Both the position numbers and the translations under genes were made by a program. A stretch of DNA of 64,000 bases from Bacteroidales bacterium (GTDB lineage Bacteria; Bacteroidota; Bacteroidia; Bacteroidales; ML635J-15), in NCBI GenBank assembly GCA_017620015.1, contig JAFZRE010000023.1, forward strand, positions 124,001 to 188,000. Direction: 5' to 3'. The notes below the pieces were generated by a model that saw nothing but the letters and a program-made list of their open reading frames with translations, did not search any database and was not told the DNA's origin. Position 1 is the stretch's first letter. The number at the start of each line of letters is the position of its first letter. Shown here piece after piece: positions 9,102 to 18,227 of the stretch.

Positions 9102-10676
9102 CTATCTTATTAGTCTCGACCTGACCCCGACACTCACACCCAGATACTTATCTTTTCTCAGTTCGTTGCTGTTGTAGCGCAGTGCAATTTCTGCAAAAAC
9201 CGACAAAGCCTTGTTCTTGAGCGGATAATATGCAATGTCGAATTTTAAAGTTGCAACATTTGTACGTATGCCCTGAAGGAGTACATTATAGTAGCTCGAA
9301 ACAGGAATGTTATTTTGGTTCGGTTGGTATGCGTCCATTGTGGGATAGAATACATTTTGTCCGAAGTGCGAATTTTGTGACGAATCGGCTCCGACAATTG
9401 CATACGCAACCTTTAGGTTGCATTCAATGAAGTCGTTGAAATAGCTAATTCCGCCAACACCTTCGACGAAGTTTGCACCAAGCGGGTGGGCGAGAGGCTT
9501 GCGGTTGCATGTGTAGGTTAACTCGCGTACACTGTGTGAATAGGTGTATGGGCGGACAATGTTTCCTTCGACAAAGCAATCAAGCCCCTTGACCTTGAAC
9601 ATATCGAAGAACTTAATTCCACCTTGGATTCCCCATTTGTTGGCAAACCAACCGTATTGCCCTGTATAAGAACTGCTAAGCCTATGCCTGATGTCGTTCA
9701 TCAGTTGACCTACAATCACATCGTCGAGTACAAATTGTGCATATACGCAGTTCTTCTGGCTGAACGAAACTTTGAAATTTGCACCCATAAGCGCGTTGTT
9801 GTCGCTGCCAAGAGCATAGTCGACTGGGCGGAAGAAAACAACCGGGTTGAAGAATTCGAACGACATGAATTTCCTTGACATTACCGACTCGAACAATCCT
9901 ATATTGACATGTTTGCCTATGCGGCAGTCGAGGTAATGAGTGACATTGTATTTGGGAATGTTGTAGGATTGGTGAAAAGTCGGAATGTCAAGCATCGACC
10001 ACGCGCACGAATACTTGAAGTTCAGGAATTCGCTTTCAATCTTTATGTACGGATGGTTTCCGCTGTAGTCGGACTGTAGCAAAGAGCGGTAGCCGTCACC
10101 GTAGAACTGTTTTCCGTTTCCGGCTTCTATGCTGAAAAATTCTGCTGGAGTGTAGTTTATGTTGAAAGTTTGCTCGAATGAAAGCCAGTATGGATAAAAC
10201 TGATTTTCTCTGAAGAAGCCCCAGACTTCGTCAAAGTTAAATCCATCATGATATGTATATACATATTTCGAGTGAGTTAAAAACCTTTCAGTTAAGGAGT
10301 AGTTGATGTTTAACTTGTCCATTAATGAGAAGTCAACAAGGAATCCGAGCGTTTCGTTCAGTTGGCAAGGCAACATGTAAGGTCTTCTAAGCGCATTGAA
10401 ATTTCCGTATAGATTATATAATGGTGCAATATTCAAGAATACTTTTGGCTTTTGCAGTTTGTATGCCACAAAGTCGCTCATCGGGACAATCGAATCCGAA
10501 ATTTCGGTCTGCGGTGTGGTTCTGTACGGTTTCATCGACGAGTGCGTGGTCGAAAATTTGCCGTTTGCCGACTTTTCTATGTCGCGGGCAATGCGGAAGT
10601 CGCGTACCTGCAGGTTCTGTGCGAAGGCTGTTACCGACGCGAGAATTATGATTGATATTAATGCTATGCGTTTCAT
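9102..10676 (-). CDS. Outer-membrane protein, RemB/Wzi-like, copy 2 of a tandem pair
   Basis: A 524-residue exported protein (signal MKRIALISIIILASVTAFAQ) with a long beta-rich region typical of outer-membrane barrels. It contains FYGDGYRSLLQSDYSGNHPY, closely comparable to FIGDGLHSMILSDYAAPMPY in the gene just upstream, so the two are paralogues. This G-D-G-x-x-S-x-x-L-S-D signature is one I associate with Bacteroidota proteins annotated as gliding-motility RemB or capsule-assembly Wzi-like, but the assignment is from memory and tentative. It starts 12 bases after the paralogue and is surely in the same operon. Confidence 0.7.
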   Translation of the reverse strand: MKRIALISIIILASVTAFAQNLQVRDFRIARDIEKSANGKFSTTHSSMKPYRTTPQTEISDSIVPMSDFVAYKLQKPKVFLNIAPLYNLYGNFNALRRPYMLPCQLNETLGFLVDFSLMDKLNINYSLTERFLTHSKYVYTYHDGFNFDEVWGFFRENQFYPYWLSFEQTFNINYTPAEFFSIEAGNGKQFYGDGYRSLLQSDYSGNHPYIKIESEFLNFKYSCAWSMLDIPTFHQSYNIPKYNVTHYLDCRIGKHVNIGLFESVMSRKFMSFEFFNPVVFFRPVDYALGSDNNALMGANFKVSFSQKNCVYAQFVLDDVIVGQLMNDIRHRLSSSYTGQYGWFANKWGIQGGIKFFDMFKVKGLDCFVEGNIVRPYTYSHSVRELTYTCNRKPLAHPLGANFVEGVGGISYFNDFIECNLKVAYAIVGADSSQNSHFGQNVFYPTMDAYQPNQNNIPVSSYYNVLLQGIRTNVATLKFDIAYYPLKNKALSVFAEIALRYNSNELRKDKYLGVSVGVRSRLIR

Positions 10677-10688
10677 TTTGCGTCGATT

Positions 10689-12278
10689 TTAATAGTTGTT
10701 CCTTAATGCAGTCCTGAATCCAATGCTGAAGTAGTAGTCGAGAGGTTTGTCCGCGAGGTTGTACATCGAAATTCCTGCAAACCACTGCATTCGGTTCACG
10801 GGGTTCATTTCGTAGATGAACTGGAAGTCAAACTGGTCGCGAGGAATTGGATATATATGTGGTAGGTAAAATCCGCTGTTTGGACTAATAGGTCGTGGCA
10901 TAAAAATATATTTTGCCATCAGCTTGAATTGCTTTATCTGGTACGAAAGCGCTGCGGTAAAATTGCAGCCAAGTATCTGTTTTCCAATCGGAATGGTCAA
11001 TGGCTGTCCGTAGTTTGTGTTTATGTAGTAAATGCTGTTGAAGTCGTAAAGTTTGTCTTTGTCAATATCATCGGCATCATAGTAGCGCATGGCACTGACT
11101 GGCTGTGTCGTAAAGTTGCATTCTGCTTGCAGGAAAAGCCCCTTTGCACCGAACAGATTGTGGTTTTTATAGCCAATTTGTGCTTCTATCCCGACTTGCC
11201 CGCATGAAAAATATGTAGTGTCGGTGCCGTTGTCATGATATCCAAGATACCTATTGTTGAAACCGGCAAATTGCATGTAGAAAATACCTGCTTTAGGATT
11301 CTCGTACATTATGTTGGCTCCTAATTTTGCATTGGCATTGTCAACGAAGATAGGATAAAATATTCTCGCTACAGGAATTCCACGAGCAAGTCCGCCCCAG
11401 AAGTTGGTTTTGCGATGGTCGATTACGCTTTGCTCGAAGAATGTGAACTGCCAGCCGTTTTGAGGATTGTAGATAAACATGTTGTATGTCGCTATTCTGC
11501 TGACTTTCTGGGCTGTTTCAACATTTGTGTCGTAACCTGCATATTGCATTAGGCGCGTAACGAGGTTCACGTATTCCCATTTTCCGAACTTTACGCTTGT
11601 CTTCACATACGGCATAGGTGCGGCGTAGTCGGAAAGTATCATTGAGTGCAGTCCGTCGCCGATGAATAGGCGGTCGTAGCCGAGCGTGAAGTTGAGGCAT
11701 TTGATGGGGCGGAACGAAATGTTTCCGTAGGCGTTGGCATAGTCGAATTCGGAGAAGCCGTTGAGCTTTTTCACTCGTGCGTAACCCGGAATGTTGCCTT
11801 TAACGGCATAAATATCTTCCATATATGCTGGCAAAACGGCTTGGTTTTCGTAGAAACTGGTGTTCAAATATACATATTCGCTCAGTTTTGCGTGGACGAT
11901 TGCACCGCGCGTGTTTGTGTAGCCGTTGATTCCGACAGGATTGCTAGGGTCGGAGAGGTCTTGCAGGCGGTTGTAGCGGAAGTCGAAAATCGGGTCGATA
12001 TAGACCTTGTACTTTTCGTTGCCTATAATAAATAGGTGTTCGTGGAACAATTTGCGTACGAACCAGTTTTTCTCAACCTTGTCGTTCTTTGGGAAAATCA
12101 GGCTGTCGTAAACTTCGTTTTCGACGCCAGTTGTAGGCCTTATGGCGGTGTTAACGCCTTTGAAATATATGTCGGCATCGCGCATATTCTGCAGATGACC
12201 TATGGTGAAGTCGTCCTGTGCAAAGGCGGTAGAAACAAGTGCAATGGCGATAAGGTATAGCAGTGCGTATTTTCGCAT
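10689..12278 (-). CDS. Outer-membrane protein, RemB/Wzi-like, copy 1 of a tandem pair
   Basis: A 529-residue exported protein. The start at 12278 gives a clean signal peptide (MRKYALLYLIAIALVSTAFA); a longer frame to 12389 would place an implausible 37 residues in front and overlap the opposite gene. The mature part is beta-rich with many aromatic residues and carries FIGDGLHSMILSDYAAPMPY, shared in altered form with the downstream paralogue. A -7 promoter box lies 18 bases upstream. Role is unknown; outer-membrane location is inferred from the strand pattern, and the RemB/Wzi-like label is tentative. Confidence 0.7.
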   Translation of the reverse strand: MRKYALLYLIAIALVSTAFAQDDFTIGHLQNMRDADIYFKGVNTAIRPTTGVENEVYDSLIFPKNDKVEKNWFVRKLFHEHLFIIGNEKYKVYIDPIFDFRYNRLQDLSDPSNPVGINGYTNTRGAIVHAKLSEYVYLNTSFYENQAVLPAYMEDIYAVKGNIPGYARVKKLNGFSEFDYANAYGNISFRPIKCLNFTLGYDRLFIGDGLHSMILSDYAAPMPYVKTSVKFGKWEYVNLVTRLMQYAGYDTNVETAQKVSRIATYNMFIYNPQNGWQFTFFEQSVIDHRKTNFWGGLARGIPVARIFYPIFVDNANAKLGANIMYENPKAGIFYMQFAGFNNRYLGYHDNGTDTTYFSCGQVGIEAQIGYKNHNLFGAKGLFLQAECNFTTQPVSAMRYYDADDIDKDKLYDFNSIYYINTNYGQPLTIPIGKQILGCNFTAALSYQIKQFKLMAKYIFMPRPISPNSGFYLPHIYPIPRDQFDFQFIYEMNPVNRMQWFAGISMYNLADKPLDYYFSIGFRTALRNNY

Positions 12279-12295
12279 GGTAATTAATTTTGCGC

Positions 12296-12303
12296 CAAAA
12301 GTA
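12296..12303 (-). promoter_or_regulatory. -7 box for the RemB/Wzi-like pair
   Basis: The minus strand reads TACTTTTG, matching TAnnTTTG, 18 bases before the ATG at 12278. A -33 box at standard spacing is not obvious. Confidence 0.45.
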
Positions 12304-12315
12304 CTAATTTTTTTG

Positions 12316-12346
12316 TTTGTCATTATCTTGCTATTGCATAATTTTG
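12316..12346 (+). promoter_or_regulatory. Canonical Bacteroidota promoter, DUF2752 gene
   Basis: TTTG (12316-12319), a 19-base spacer, then TAATTTTG (12339-12346) fits TTTG-N19-TAnnTTTG exactly. Transcription would begin near 12351-12353, that is, at or next to the ATG at 12353. Confidence 0.75.
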
Positions 12347-12352
12347 CAAAAT

Positions 12353-12649
12353 ATGGAAAGTTTGGTTGAATGGTTGAGTTCGCATGCACTGCCTTGTTTT
12401 CACAAGCAGTTGTTCGGGTTTAGCTGTCCGATGTGCGGATTTCAGCGAGGGATAATACTTTTGCTGCAGGGTGATGTGTTGGGATGCATAGTACAATTTC
12501 CTCCTATTGTCGCGTGGTTTTTGACATTGCTTGCGTGCATATTATTGTTTGCAACAAAAAAGATGACGAAACGGATAGGCTGGATAATTGTTTGGTGCAA
12601 TCTTGCCGTTTTCCTGTTCAACTGGATATATCAGAATGTTGCTTTTTGA
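12353..12649 (+). CDS. DUF2752 small membrane protein
   Basis: A 98-residue protein with the DUF2752 hallmark C-P-x-C-G-x-x-R-G (FSCPMCGFQRGIILLLQG) near residue 25, followed by two hydrophobic helices (IVAWFLTLLACILLF and IGWIIVWCNLAVFLFNW). The family has no established function; the paired cysteines suggest metal binding or a disulfide. The start at 12353 follows the motif position usual for the family. Because the promoter lies immediately upstream, the mRNA may be leaderless. Confidence 0.85.
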   Translation: MESLVEWLSSHALPCFHKQLFGFSCPMCGFQRGIILLLQGDVLGCIVQFPPIVAWFLTLLACILLFATKKMTKRIGWIIVWCNLAVFLFNWIYQNVAF

Positions 12650-12738
12650 TGATTATGTTGGTGCAATAAGTTGTAAATTAGAAGAATAATATTGCTAAAA
12701 AATATTCAGATATTTTATATAATGAGGCACGATTTGAT

Positions 12739-12746
12739 TATCTTTG
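12739..12746 (+). promoter_or_regulatory. -7 box for DUF4190 gene
   Basis: TATCTTTG matches TAnnTTTG, giving a leader of about 25 bases before the ATG at 12774. No clear TTTG -33 box is seen. Confidence 0.5.
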
Positions 12747-12773
12747 CAGAACAAAAATTAAAAATTTAATAAT

Positions 12774-13085
12774 ATGACTGATCAGATTCAAAAACAGAAT
12801 GCACCATATGCAGTAGCTGCATTGGTATTGGGTATTTGCTCCATAGTATTTGGATGCATGTTCGTAGGTTTAGTATGTGGTATAGTAGGTCTTGTTCTTG
12901 CAAAGAAAGGAACAGATGCATATAATGAGGCTCCTGACCAATTTACTGGTGACGGTATGCTAAAAGCAGGTAAGATAACATCAATAATTGGTATTATTCT
13001 CAGTGCTTTGTATATCGTTTACTGGGTTATCTGGGTTGCAATACTTGGAACAGCTTATGCAAGCCTTTGGTCATCACTGATGTAA
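12774..13085 (+). CDS. DUF4190-like membrane protein
   Basis: A 103-residue protein with two to three hydrophobic helices: AVAALVLGICSIVFGCMFVGLVCGIVG, then after a short polar stretch ITSIIGIILSALYIVYWVIWVAI. The A-x-x-S-L-V-L-G-I-type opening, the glycine-rich double helix and the polar KKGTDAYNEAP loop are typical of DUF4190/CCC-motif membrane proteins common in Bacteroidota. Function is unknown. It has its own promoter and a terminator shared with the convergent apbE. Confidence 0.75.
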   Translation: MTDQIQKQNAPYAVAALVLGICSIVFGCMFVGLVCGIVGLVLAKKGTDAYNEAPDQFTGDGMLKAGKITSIIGIILSALYIVYWVIWVAILGTAYASLWSSLM

Positions 13086-13111
13086 TTAAAACCAATAGGA
13101 ATTCGTAAAAA

Positions 13112-13141
13112 AATCCGACCACGACGGTCGGATTTTTTTAT
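13112..13141. terminator. Bidirectional terminator between DUF4190 gene and apbE
   Basis: AATCCGACC pairs with GGTCGGATT (9 bp) around ACGAC. Runs of A before and T after the stem let it serve both converging genes. Confidence 0.9.
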
Positions 13142-13150
13142 TATAATTAA

Positions 13151-14146
13151 TCATTCGTAAATCTTAAATCCGCTTGATTCCATAGTCTTGGTTTCACCAT
13201 CCTTGTGTATTATGAAGTAGGCTTCCATTCCGTCGATGCTTTCGACGATTTCCATTGCTTTTTCGGCACCCATGACCATAAATGCAGTTGCGTAGGCATC
13301 GGCGCGTATGCAGTCGGGATAGACTACCGTTGCGCTAATCATTTCGTTTTCTGCAGGATAGCCAGTTGTCGGATTTATGGAATGTCCGAACTTCTTGCCA
13401 CCTTCCTCGATAAATTTGCGGTAGTTGCCCGATGTGTTCACAGCCATGTTCGACATGTGCATTACAATCTGGTTTTCGCGGTAGTCGTAGCCAGAGCCTT
13501 CAATGGGCTTGTCAACTCCGATATTCCATTTTTTACCTTTGGCATTTATGCCCGAACAGTAAATTTCACCACCAATTTCAACCAAAAAATTGGTGATGCC
13601 CTTGCTCTTCAGAAAATCGGAAACATAATCTACCGACATTCCCTGTGCTATGGCGTTTGTGATTATCTGTATGTCGGGGTCGTGCTTTACGATTTTTCCA
13701 TTGGCAATTTCCAGCTTGTCCATTCCGATATGCTGAAGCAGCGAATCGATTTCGATGCTGTCGGGGATGTGCGTTTCGTGGCGTTTCCAGCCGAAGCCCC
13801 ATGCGTTAACAATTGGAGCGACAGTTACATCGAAATATCCATCTGTATTTGCCCAAACTTCCTTTGATACGCGGAAAAACTCCTCGGCAAGGGCATCGAG
13901 CGAATCGGTTTCGTTGCGGTTGATGCGTGAAATGAGCGAGGTGCTGTCGTAGTTTGATAGCGAACTGCAGAATGCCTGCAGCAGACTGTCGATTTCGGCA
14001 TTGTAGTTGGTATCACTGCAATAGGTTATATTGAACATTGTACCCTGTGTAGGTCCGCTGTACTTTATGTATTCGGCTTTGCGGCTGCACGAGGCTGCCA
14101 CTATTGCAAATATTGTTAATCCTAAGAATATTTTTACTTTTAACAT
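13151..14146 (-). CDS. apbE: FAD:protein FMN transferase, lipoprotein
   Basis: ApbE attaches FMN from FAD to a Thr/Ser of target proteins such as RNF/NQR subunits. The 331-residue product starts at 14146, giving a lipoprotein signal (FLGLTIFAIVAASCSRK, lipobox AASC). Family motifs are in order: GPTQGTMFNITY near residue 35, NAIAQGMSVDYVSDFL with LVEIGGEIYCSG in the middle, and HSINPTTGYPA plus the metal/flavin region RADAYATAFMVMGAE near the C-terminus. Its target is not encoded nearby. A longer frame to 14236 lacks a sensible signal peptide. Confidence 0.93.
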   Translation of the reverse strand: MLKVKIFLGLTIFAIVAASCSRKAEYIKYSGPTQGTMFNITYCSDTNYNAEIDSLLQAFCSSLSNYDSTSLISRINRNETDSLDALAEEFFRVSKEVWANTDGYFDVTVAPIVNAWGFGWKRHETHIPDSIEIDSLLQHIGMDKLEIANGKIVKHDPDIQIITNAIAQGMSVDYVSDFLKSKGITNFLVEIGGEIYCSGINAKGKKWNIGVDKPIEGSGYDYRENQIVMHMSNMAVNTSGNYRKFIEEGGKKFGHSINPTTGYPAENEMISATVVYPDCIRADAYATAFMVMGAEKAMEIVESIDGMEAYFIIHKDGETKTMESSGFKIYE

Positions 14147-14368
14147 GTTAGTATTTAATTTGTTATGAATTGTTTTGCAATTATTTCTATTGGTTGCAAA
14201 GGAACAAAAAAAAATGTTATCAATGCTCTTTCCCATATACTTTTTGGTTTTTATGCAACGTGTCGAGTTTTAAATAATTAATAGTTCATAAAAATAATAC
14301 TACAAAAGCACCTTGTATATGATTTTTATTTTTAAATTTGCATTTGTTAATGCATTAAATTTTAAATT

Positions 14369-16429
14369 ATGAGAAGACTTTACTTTTTGAGCGCATTGTG
14401 TCTGCTGATATGCGGCACATCGCTGGCACAAGTTGCCCAACAGAATTTTATCCACAAGAAGGTTGCTGGCTACAACTCGTACAAGACCATTATGAATGTC
14501 GCTCCGCTCCAGAGGGATGGCAATGTCATTTGGTCGTGCGACTTTGAAGAAGGTTGCCCGGAGTACATCATTGCAAAGGAAGATGGAACCGACACTGACT
14601 GGCAGGTTATCACCGAAGCCGACTATCCAGACGAAATGTATGTTCCGAGCACAGGAAGATGCTATTTCCTCCCGATGAACTACACTGGTCACCCCGGCAA
14701 CTCCGACCCTCATCAGCAGTTGAGCGAAACTCCGGCTCACTGGGCATTCCTCGACGCTGGCTCTGACCTTTACCCTGCTGAACCAACAATTGATGCAAGC
14801 TTGACATTCACAGGCATCAACCTATCCTCAACATCGATGCCTAAATTGCAGTTCATTCAGTCGTGGAGAGCTCTTAACACAGCTAGCGAAGACATTTATG
14901 TTTCCGTATCAACCGACAACGGAGCAACTTGGACAGACCACCTTGTAAACGACGAAACCGTAGAGGCAAAAACCTACATCAATGGTATCAAGGAAGTTCT
15001 TATTCCTGAAGCAAGTGGTGCTGCAGAAGTTTCGATTCGTTTCAGATATGTCTGCACAAACGAAACTTGGCACTATGGATGGCAGATTGATGACATCAAG
15101 ATTATCGAAACCCCAATGAACGACCTTAAGGTTGTAAACGGTAGAATGAGCATGTTCGGATACATCGACTACAGAAATGTTCCTGCTGAATACTGGACAT
15201 CAATGACCGACCCTGCCGAAAGAAGGGACTATGCTTACCAGATTTACGACCCATACGGACAGACTCCACGTCAGAACTGGGTTACAAACTCAAGCTACGG
15301 TGCTTTCAACATTGAAGTTTTGAACAATGGTGTAAATGCTGTAGTTCCTAAGGTTACAGTTACCGTAACTTCACCTTCAGGAGATGAAATATACAACCAG
15401 ACCGTAACAGGACGTAGCATTGCAACTGGTGTTGGAGATACTCTCGACATTGCAACAATTGACGAGGAAAATCCAGCAAACTCGACAATTTTCTATTTCA
15501 ATGTTGCAGATGCTAACGATATCGAACTCGGACGCTACACCATTACCTACACTGTTTTCGCTGATGGCATTGAAGATGACAACAATACAAACAATACCAT
15601 TGTTCAGTACTTCGACATTACCGACAACAACTACTCGAAGTCATATTTTGAACCGACATTCTCTGCTTGTATCAACTGCAACGTAAGCAGTGCTTCTGGC
15701 GAAGATGAATATGGTACAGAATTCTTATACCTCTATTCTCCAGACGATATTATGTCAATCGATGTTTACATCAACAGACTTACCAGACCTGGTACAGCTA
15801 TTAAGGCTGCTCTCTATGCTAGGGAAACCAACGAAAGCAACGAACAGGTTGTTAGGTTGAAGAGAGAGTCGGAATATTATGAAATTACCAGTGAAGACAT
15901 TGAAACTTGGGTTAATCTTACTTTCGAAAACCAGTATCCATTCCAGTTTGAGTCGGGAGAAACTTATAGACAATTGTATGCAATGGTATGTGGTTCTTGG
16001 GACAACCAAGGCGATGATATCTATCTTGGAGCAAGCGATGTCTTGACAACTAGAAGCCACAACTCGTACGTACGCCATGGTTCAGACCTTGACGAAAACG
16101 GAGAACCTACATGGTACTACGGCGGACAGGACATAGCAATCACATTGCATGCTGGCGAAGGCGTTAATCCTGGTCTTGTAAATGCAGAACAGAATGTTGC
16201 TGAAGGCATTGAAATGTATCCGAATCCTTCAAACGGCATCGTAAACTTCACCAATGTTGAAAACGCTACTATCGAAGTTTACAACATGATGGGTCAGGTT
16301 GTTGCAAGCGTAAACAACGCTAATGCAAATGCTTCAATCGACCTTTCAAATGTTGCTAACGGCAACTATGTTGTAAGAATCGTTAAGGACGGTGCTATTG
16401 CAACTTCAAAGTTGAACATCGTAAAGTAA
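14369..16429 (+). CDS. T9SS-secreted protein with C-terminal sorting domain
   Basis: A 686-residue secreted protein: signal peptide MRRLYFLSALCLLICGTSLA, then a beta-sandwich region (residues about 50-250, with WSCDFEEGCPEY and WHYGWQIDDIKI, resembling MAM/jelly-roll-type adhesin modules), an Ig-like or CARDB-like stretch, and a type A sorting domain in the last 75 residues (EMYPNPSNGIVNFTN, VYNMMGQVVAS, GNYVVRIV). T9SS removes this domain and attaches or releases the protein at the surface. No catalytic motif is visible; an adhesive or binding role is a guess. TAAATTTG at 14333-14340 may be its -7 box. Confidence 0.85.
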   Translation: MRRLYFLSALCLLICGTSLAQVAQQNFIHKKVAGYNSYKTIMNVAPLQRDGNVIWSCDFEEGCPEYIIAKEDGTDTDWQVITEADYPDEMYVPSTGRCYFLPMNYTGHPGNSDPHQQLSETPAHWAFLDAGSDLYPAEPTIDASLTFTGINLSSTSMPKLQFIQSWRALNTASEDIYVSVSTDNGATWTDHLVNDETVEAKTYINGIKEVLIPEASGAAEVSIRFRYVCTNETWHYGWQIDDIKIIETPMNDLKVVNGRMSMFGYIDYRNVPAEYWTSMTDPAERRDYAYQIYDPYGQTPRQNWVTNSSYGAFNIEVLNNGVNAVVPKVTVTVTSPSGDEIYNQTVTGRSIATGVGDTLDIATIDEENPANSTIFYFNVADANDIELGRYTITYTVFADGIEDDNNTNNTIVQYFDITDNNYSKSYFEPTFSACINCNVSSASGEDEYGTEFLYLYSPDDIMSIDVYINRLTRPGTAIKAALYARETNESNEQVVRLKRESEYYEITSEDIETWVNLTFENQYPFQFESGETYRQLYAMVCGSWDNQGDDIYLGASDVLTTRSHNSYVRHGSDLDENGEPTWYYGGQDIAITLHAGEGVNPGLVNAEQNVAEGIEMYPNPSNGIVNFTNVENATIEVYNMMGQVVASVNNANANASIDLSNVANGNYVVRIVKDGAIATSKLNIVK

Positions 16430-16451
16430 TCTTATTACGATAACAAAAATT

Positions 16452-16477
16452 AAGGGCGGAGTTTTCCGCCCTTTTTA
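16452..16477. terminator. Terminator between T9SS protein gene and SH3 gene
   Basis: AGGGCGGA and TCCGCCCT form an 8-bp stem with a GTTT loop, followed by TTTTT; the upstream side is A-rich, so it could serve both converging units. Confidence 0.88.
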
Positions 16478-16492
16478 ATTTCTTGCTACTGG

Positions 16493-17014
16493 TTAACAGC
16501 AATTTGTCAACGGATTTGAGCAAATATTCTCCAACTGAATCCATCCACGATGTTTTTTGTCGTATGTCTCCACATAAACCCATCCTTTCTTAAAATCGAG
16601 AGGACGCAAGCCAATTTCTTCTGTAAATGCAAAATTTTCTGCCGATTTTTCCGATGGCTGGGAGAACAAAACATATCTCTGTCCTCCATAATTCCTTGTT
16701 GAGAATCCAAGAACTGAATAATGAATCCATGCAGTCTTGCACTTGCTACTGAAATCGAAAGTCGTATCGGTGCTGCATATTCCAAACACTGAATTATCAT
16801 CTATTGCCCACCATCCATTCTGCGGATTCTTTATATCGAGCATATATATGCAGGTATCGGGAAGACTGCCAACAATTTTCCCGTTAGGAGCCGAACGGAT
16901 ATTGGTCGGAGTGCCTGTAGTATCGTCAATATAAACTTCCAAACTTTTCTGTGCGCTTACACAAAAAGCGGAAAACATCACCACAAAAACTACAACTAAT
17001 CTTTTGATATTCAT
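16493..17014 (-). CDS. Secreted protein with bacterial SH3-like domain
   Basis: A 173-residue exported protein (signal MNIKRLVVVFVVMFSAFCVSA). The segment TPTNIRSAPNGKIVGSLP followed later by NGWWAIDD and RGWIQLENIC has the N-I-R-x-x-P-x-G pattern of bacterial SH3 domains, which often bind cell-wall peptides. The C-terminal half has a second tryptophan-rich repeat (KGWVYVETYDKKHRGWIQ). It is the last gene of the purE-to-SH3 run, 10 bases after the MFS gene. Function unknown. Confidence 0.65.
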   Translation of the reverse strand: MNIKRLVVVFVVMFSAFCVSAQKSLEVYIDDTTGTPTNIRSAPNGKIVGSLPDTCIYMLDIKNPQNGWWAIDDNSVFGICSTDTTFDFSSKCKTAWIHYSVLGFSTRNYGGQRYVLFSQPSEKSAENFAFTEEIGLRPLDFKKGWVYVETYDKKHRGWIQLENICSNPLTNCC

Positions 17015-17024
17015 ATTATTAAAT

Positions 17025-18224
17025 TTATCTTAATCTGTTTTTCAAATAATTATTCCGGACATACGCAAAATAAAATATCACACCTACAGCATTCAAAATC
17101 CATGCCACCCAGAATGCGCTATGGTAACCGAAATGCTCGACAAAAACACCACCGACAAGAATGCCAAGTCCCACACCTATGTCCCAGCTAATCAGGATAC
17201 TTGAATTTGCTGTACCACGTTGCGTGTGCGGTGCCAAATTGATAAACATTGTCTGGAATGCAGGCCACATGTGTCCGTTGCCAAGACCAATTATAAGTGC
17301 CGATGCATAAAATCCGACAGGATTGTGCAAGGCGGCAAACACAAGGTATCCAACAACCGACACGCATATTCCCAGCGAGGCGTTACGCACAATCTTGCCT
17401 TCGCGCAATGTTCTGTTGCCAATCAGCCGCGACATTATAAGCCCAGCCGACAATAATATGAAATAAACGCCCGAGCCACCAGTTATTCCAAGTTCTTCCT
17501 TGCCGTATATTGCTATATATGTGGCAATTACTCCATACGAGAACGCATAGCACACCATTGCAAGCGCTTCGCTCCAACCTTTCACGAGAAAGAATCTGTC
17601 GAACGAAAGTTTTGGCTTGTCCTGAACAATGTCGCGCGGTTTGAGTTTCAGCGTTGAATTTATAGCAAAACCAATGCCTGCAAACAAAAGCGAAAGCAGA
17701 AATATCAAATCGTAGCTGCCCGTAACCTCGTGAATCCAGATGGCAACACTCGGTCCAATTGCCGACGCTATATTGTTGCTTAGTCCGTAATAGCCAATGC
17801 CTTCGGCTCTGCGCGAGGGGTGCAGCACATCGATTGCAACAGTGCTGTTCGATACTGTTGTAGCCCCGAATGGAGCCCCGTGCAATGTCCTGACGATGGC
17901 AAAAATCAGCAAAGTTCCTGCAGCCAGATAGCCTGCAAAAAATATGAAGAACAGGAAATAGCATATCAGCAGAACCTTCTTGCGAGGGAAACTATCGACA
18001 AGGAATCCGCTGAACGGACGAATCAACAAGGCCGTAAGCGTATATCCTGACAGAACTATACCTATTATATCCTTGTTGGCATCGAAAGTATCGCTCATAT
18101 AGAGCGGCAGCATCGGAGCCAAAAGCATGAACGAAAAGAAAATCATAAAGTTAGCAATCCACACCTTGGTGTAGTTGCTATTCCATAGCTTCTCCTTTAC
18201 TTCGGTCTGCTCCGATGTCATCAC
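17025..18224 (-). CDS. Major facilitator superfamily transporter
   Basis: A 399-residue inner-membrane protein with about twelve hydrophobic helices. The conserved loop between helices 2 and 3 reads GFLVDSFPRKKVL, a form of the MFS motif A (G-x-x-x-D-x-x-x-R-R/K), and RTLHGAPFGATTVSNSTVAID resembles motif C of efflux-type members. Substrate cannot be read from sequence. Its ATG is 3 bases after the flavodoxin gene, so they are co-transcribed. Confidence 0.88.
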   Translation of the reverse strand: MMTSEQTEVKEKLWNSNYTKVWIANFMIFFSFMLLAPMLPLYMSDTFDANKDIIGIVLSGYTLTALLIRPFSGFLVDSFPRKKVLLICYFLFFIFFAGYLAAGTLLIFAIVRTLHGAPFGATTVSNSTVAIDVLHPSRRAEGIGYYGLSNNIASAIGPSVAIWIHEVTGSYDLIFLLSLLFAGIGFAINSTLKLKPRDIVQDKPKLSFDRFFLVKGWSEALAMVCYAFSYGVIATYIAIYGKEELGITGGSGVYFILLSAGLIMSRLIGNRTLREGKIVRNASLGICVSVVGYLVFAALHNPVGFYASALIIGLGNGHMWPAFQTMFINLAPHTQRGTANSSILISWDIGVGLGILVGGVFVEHFGYHSAFWVAWILNAVGVIFYFAYVRNNYLKNRLR

Positions 18225-18227
18225 GAA

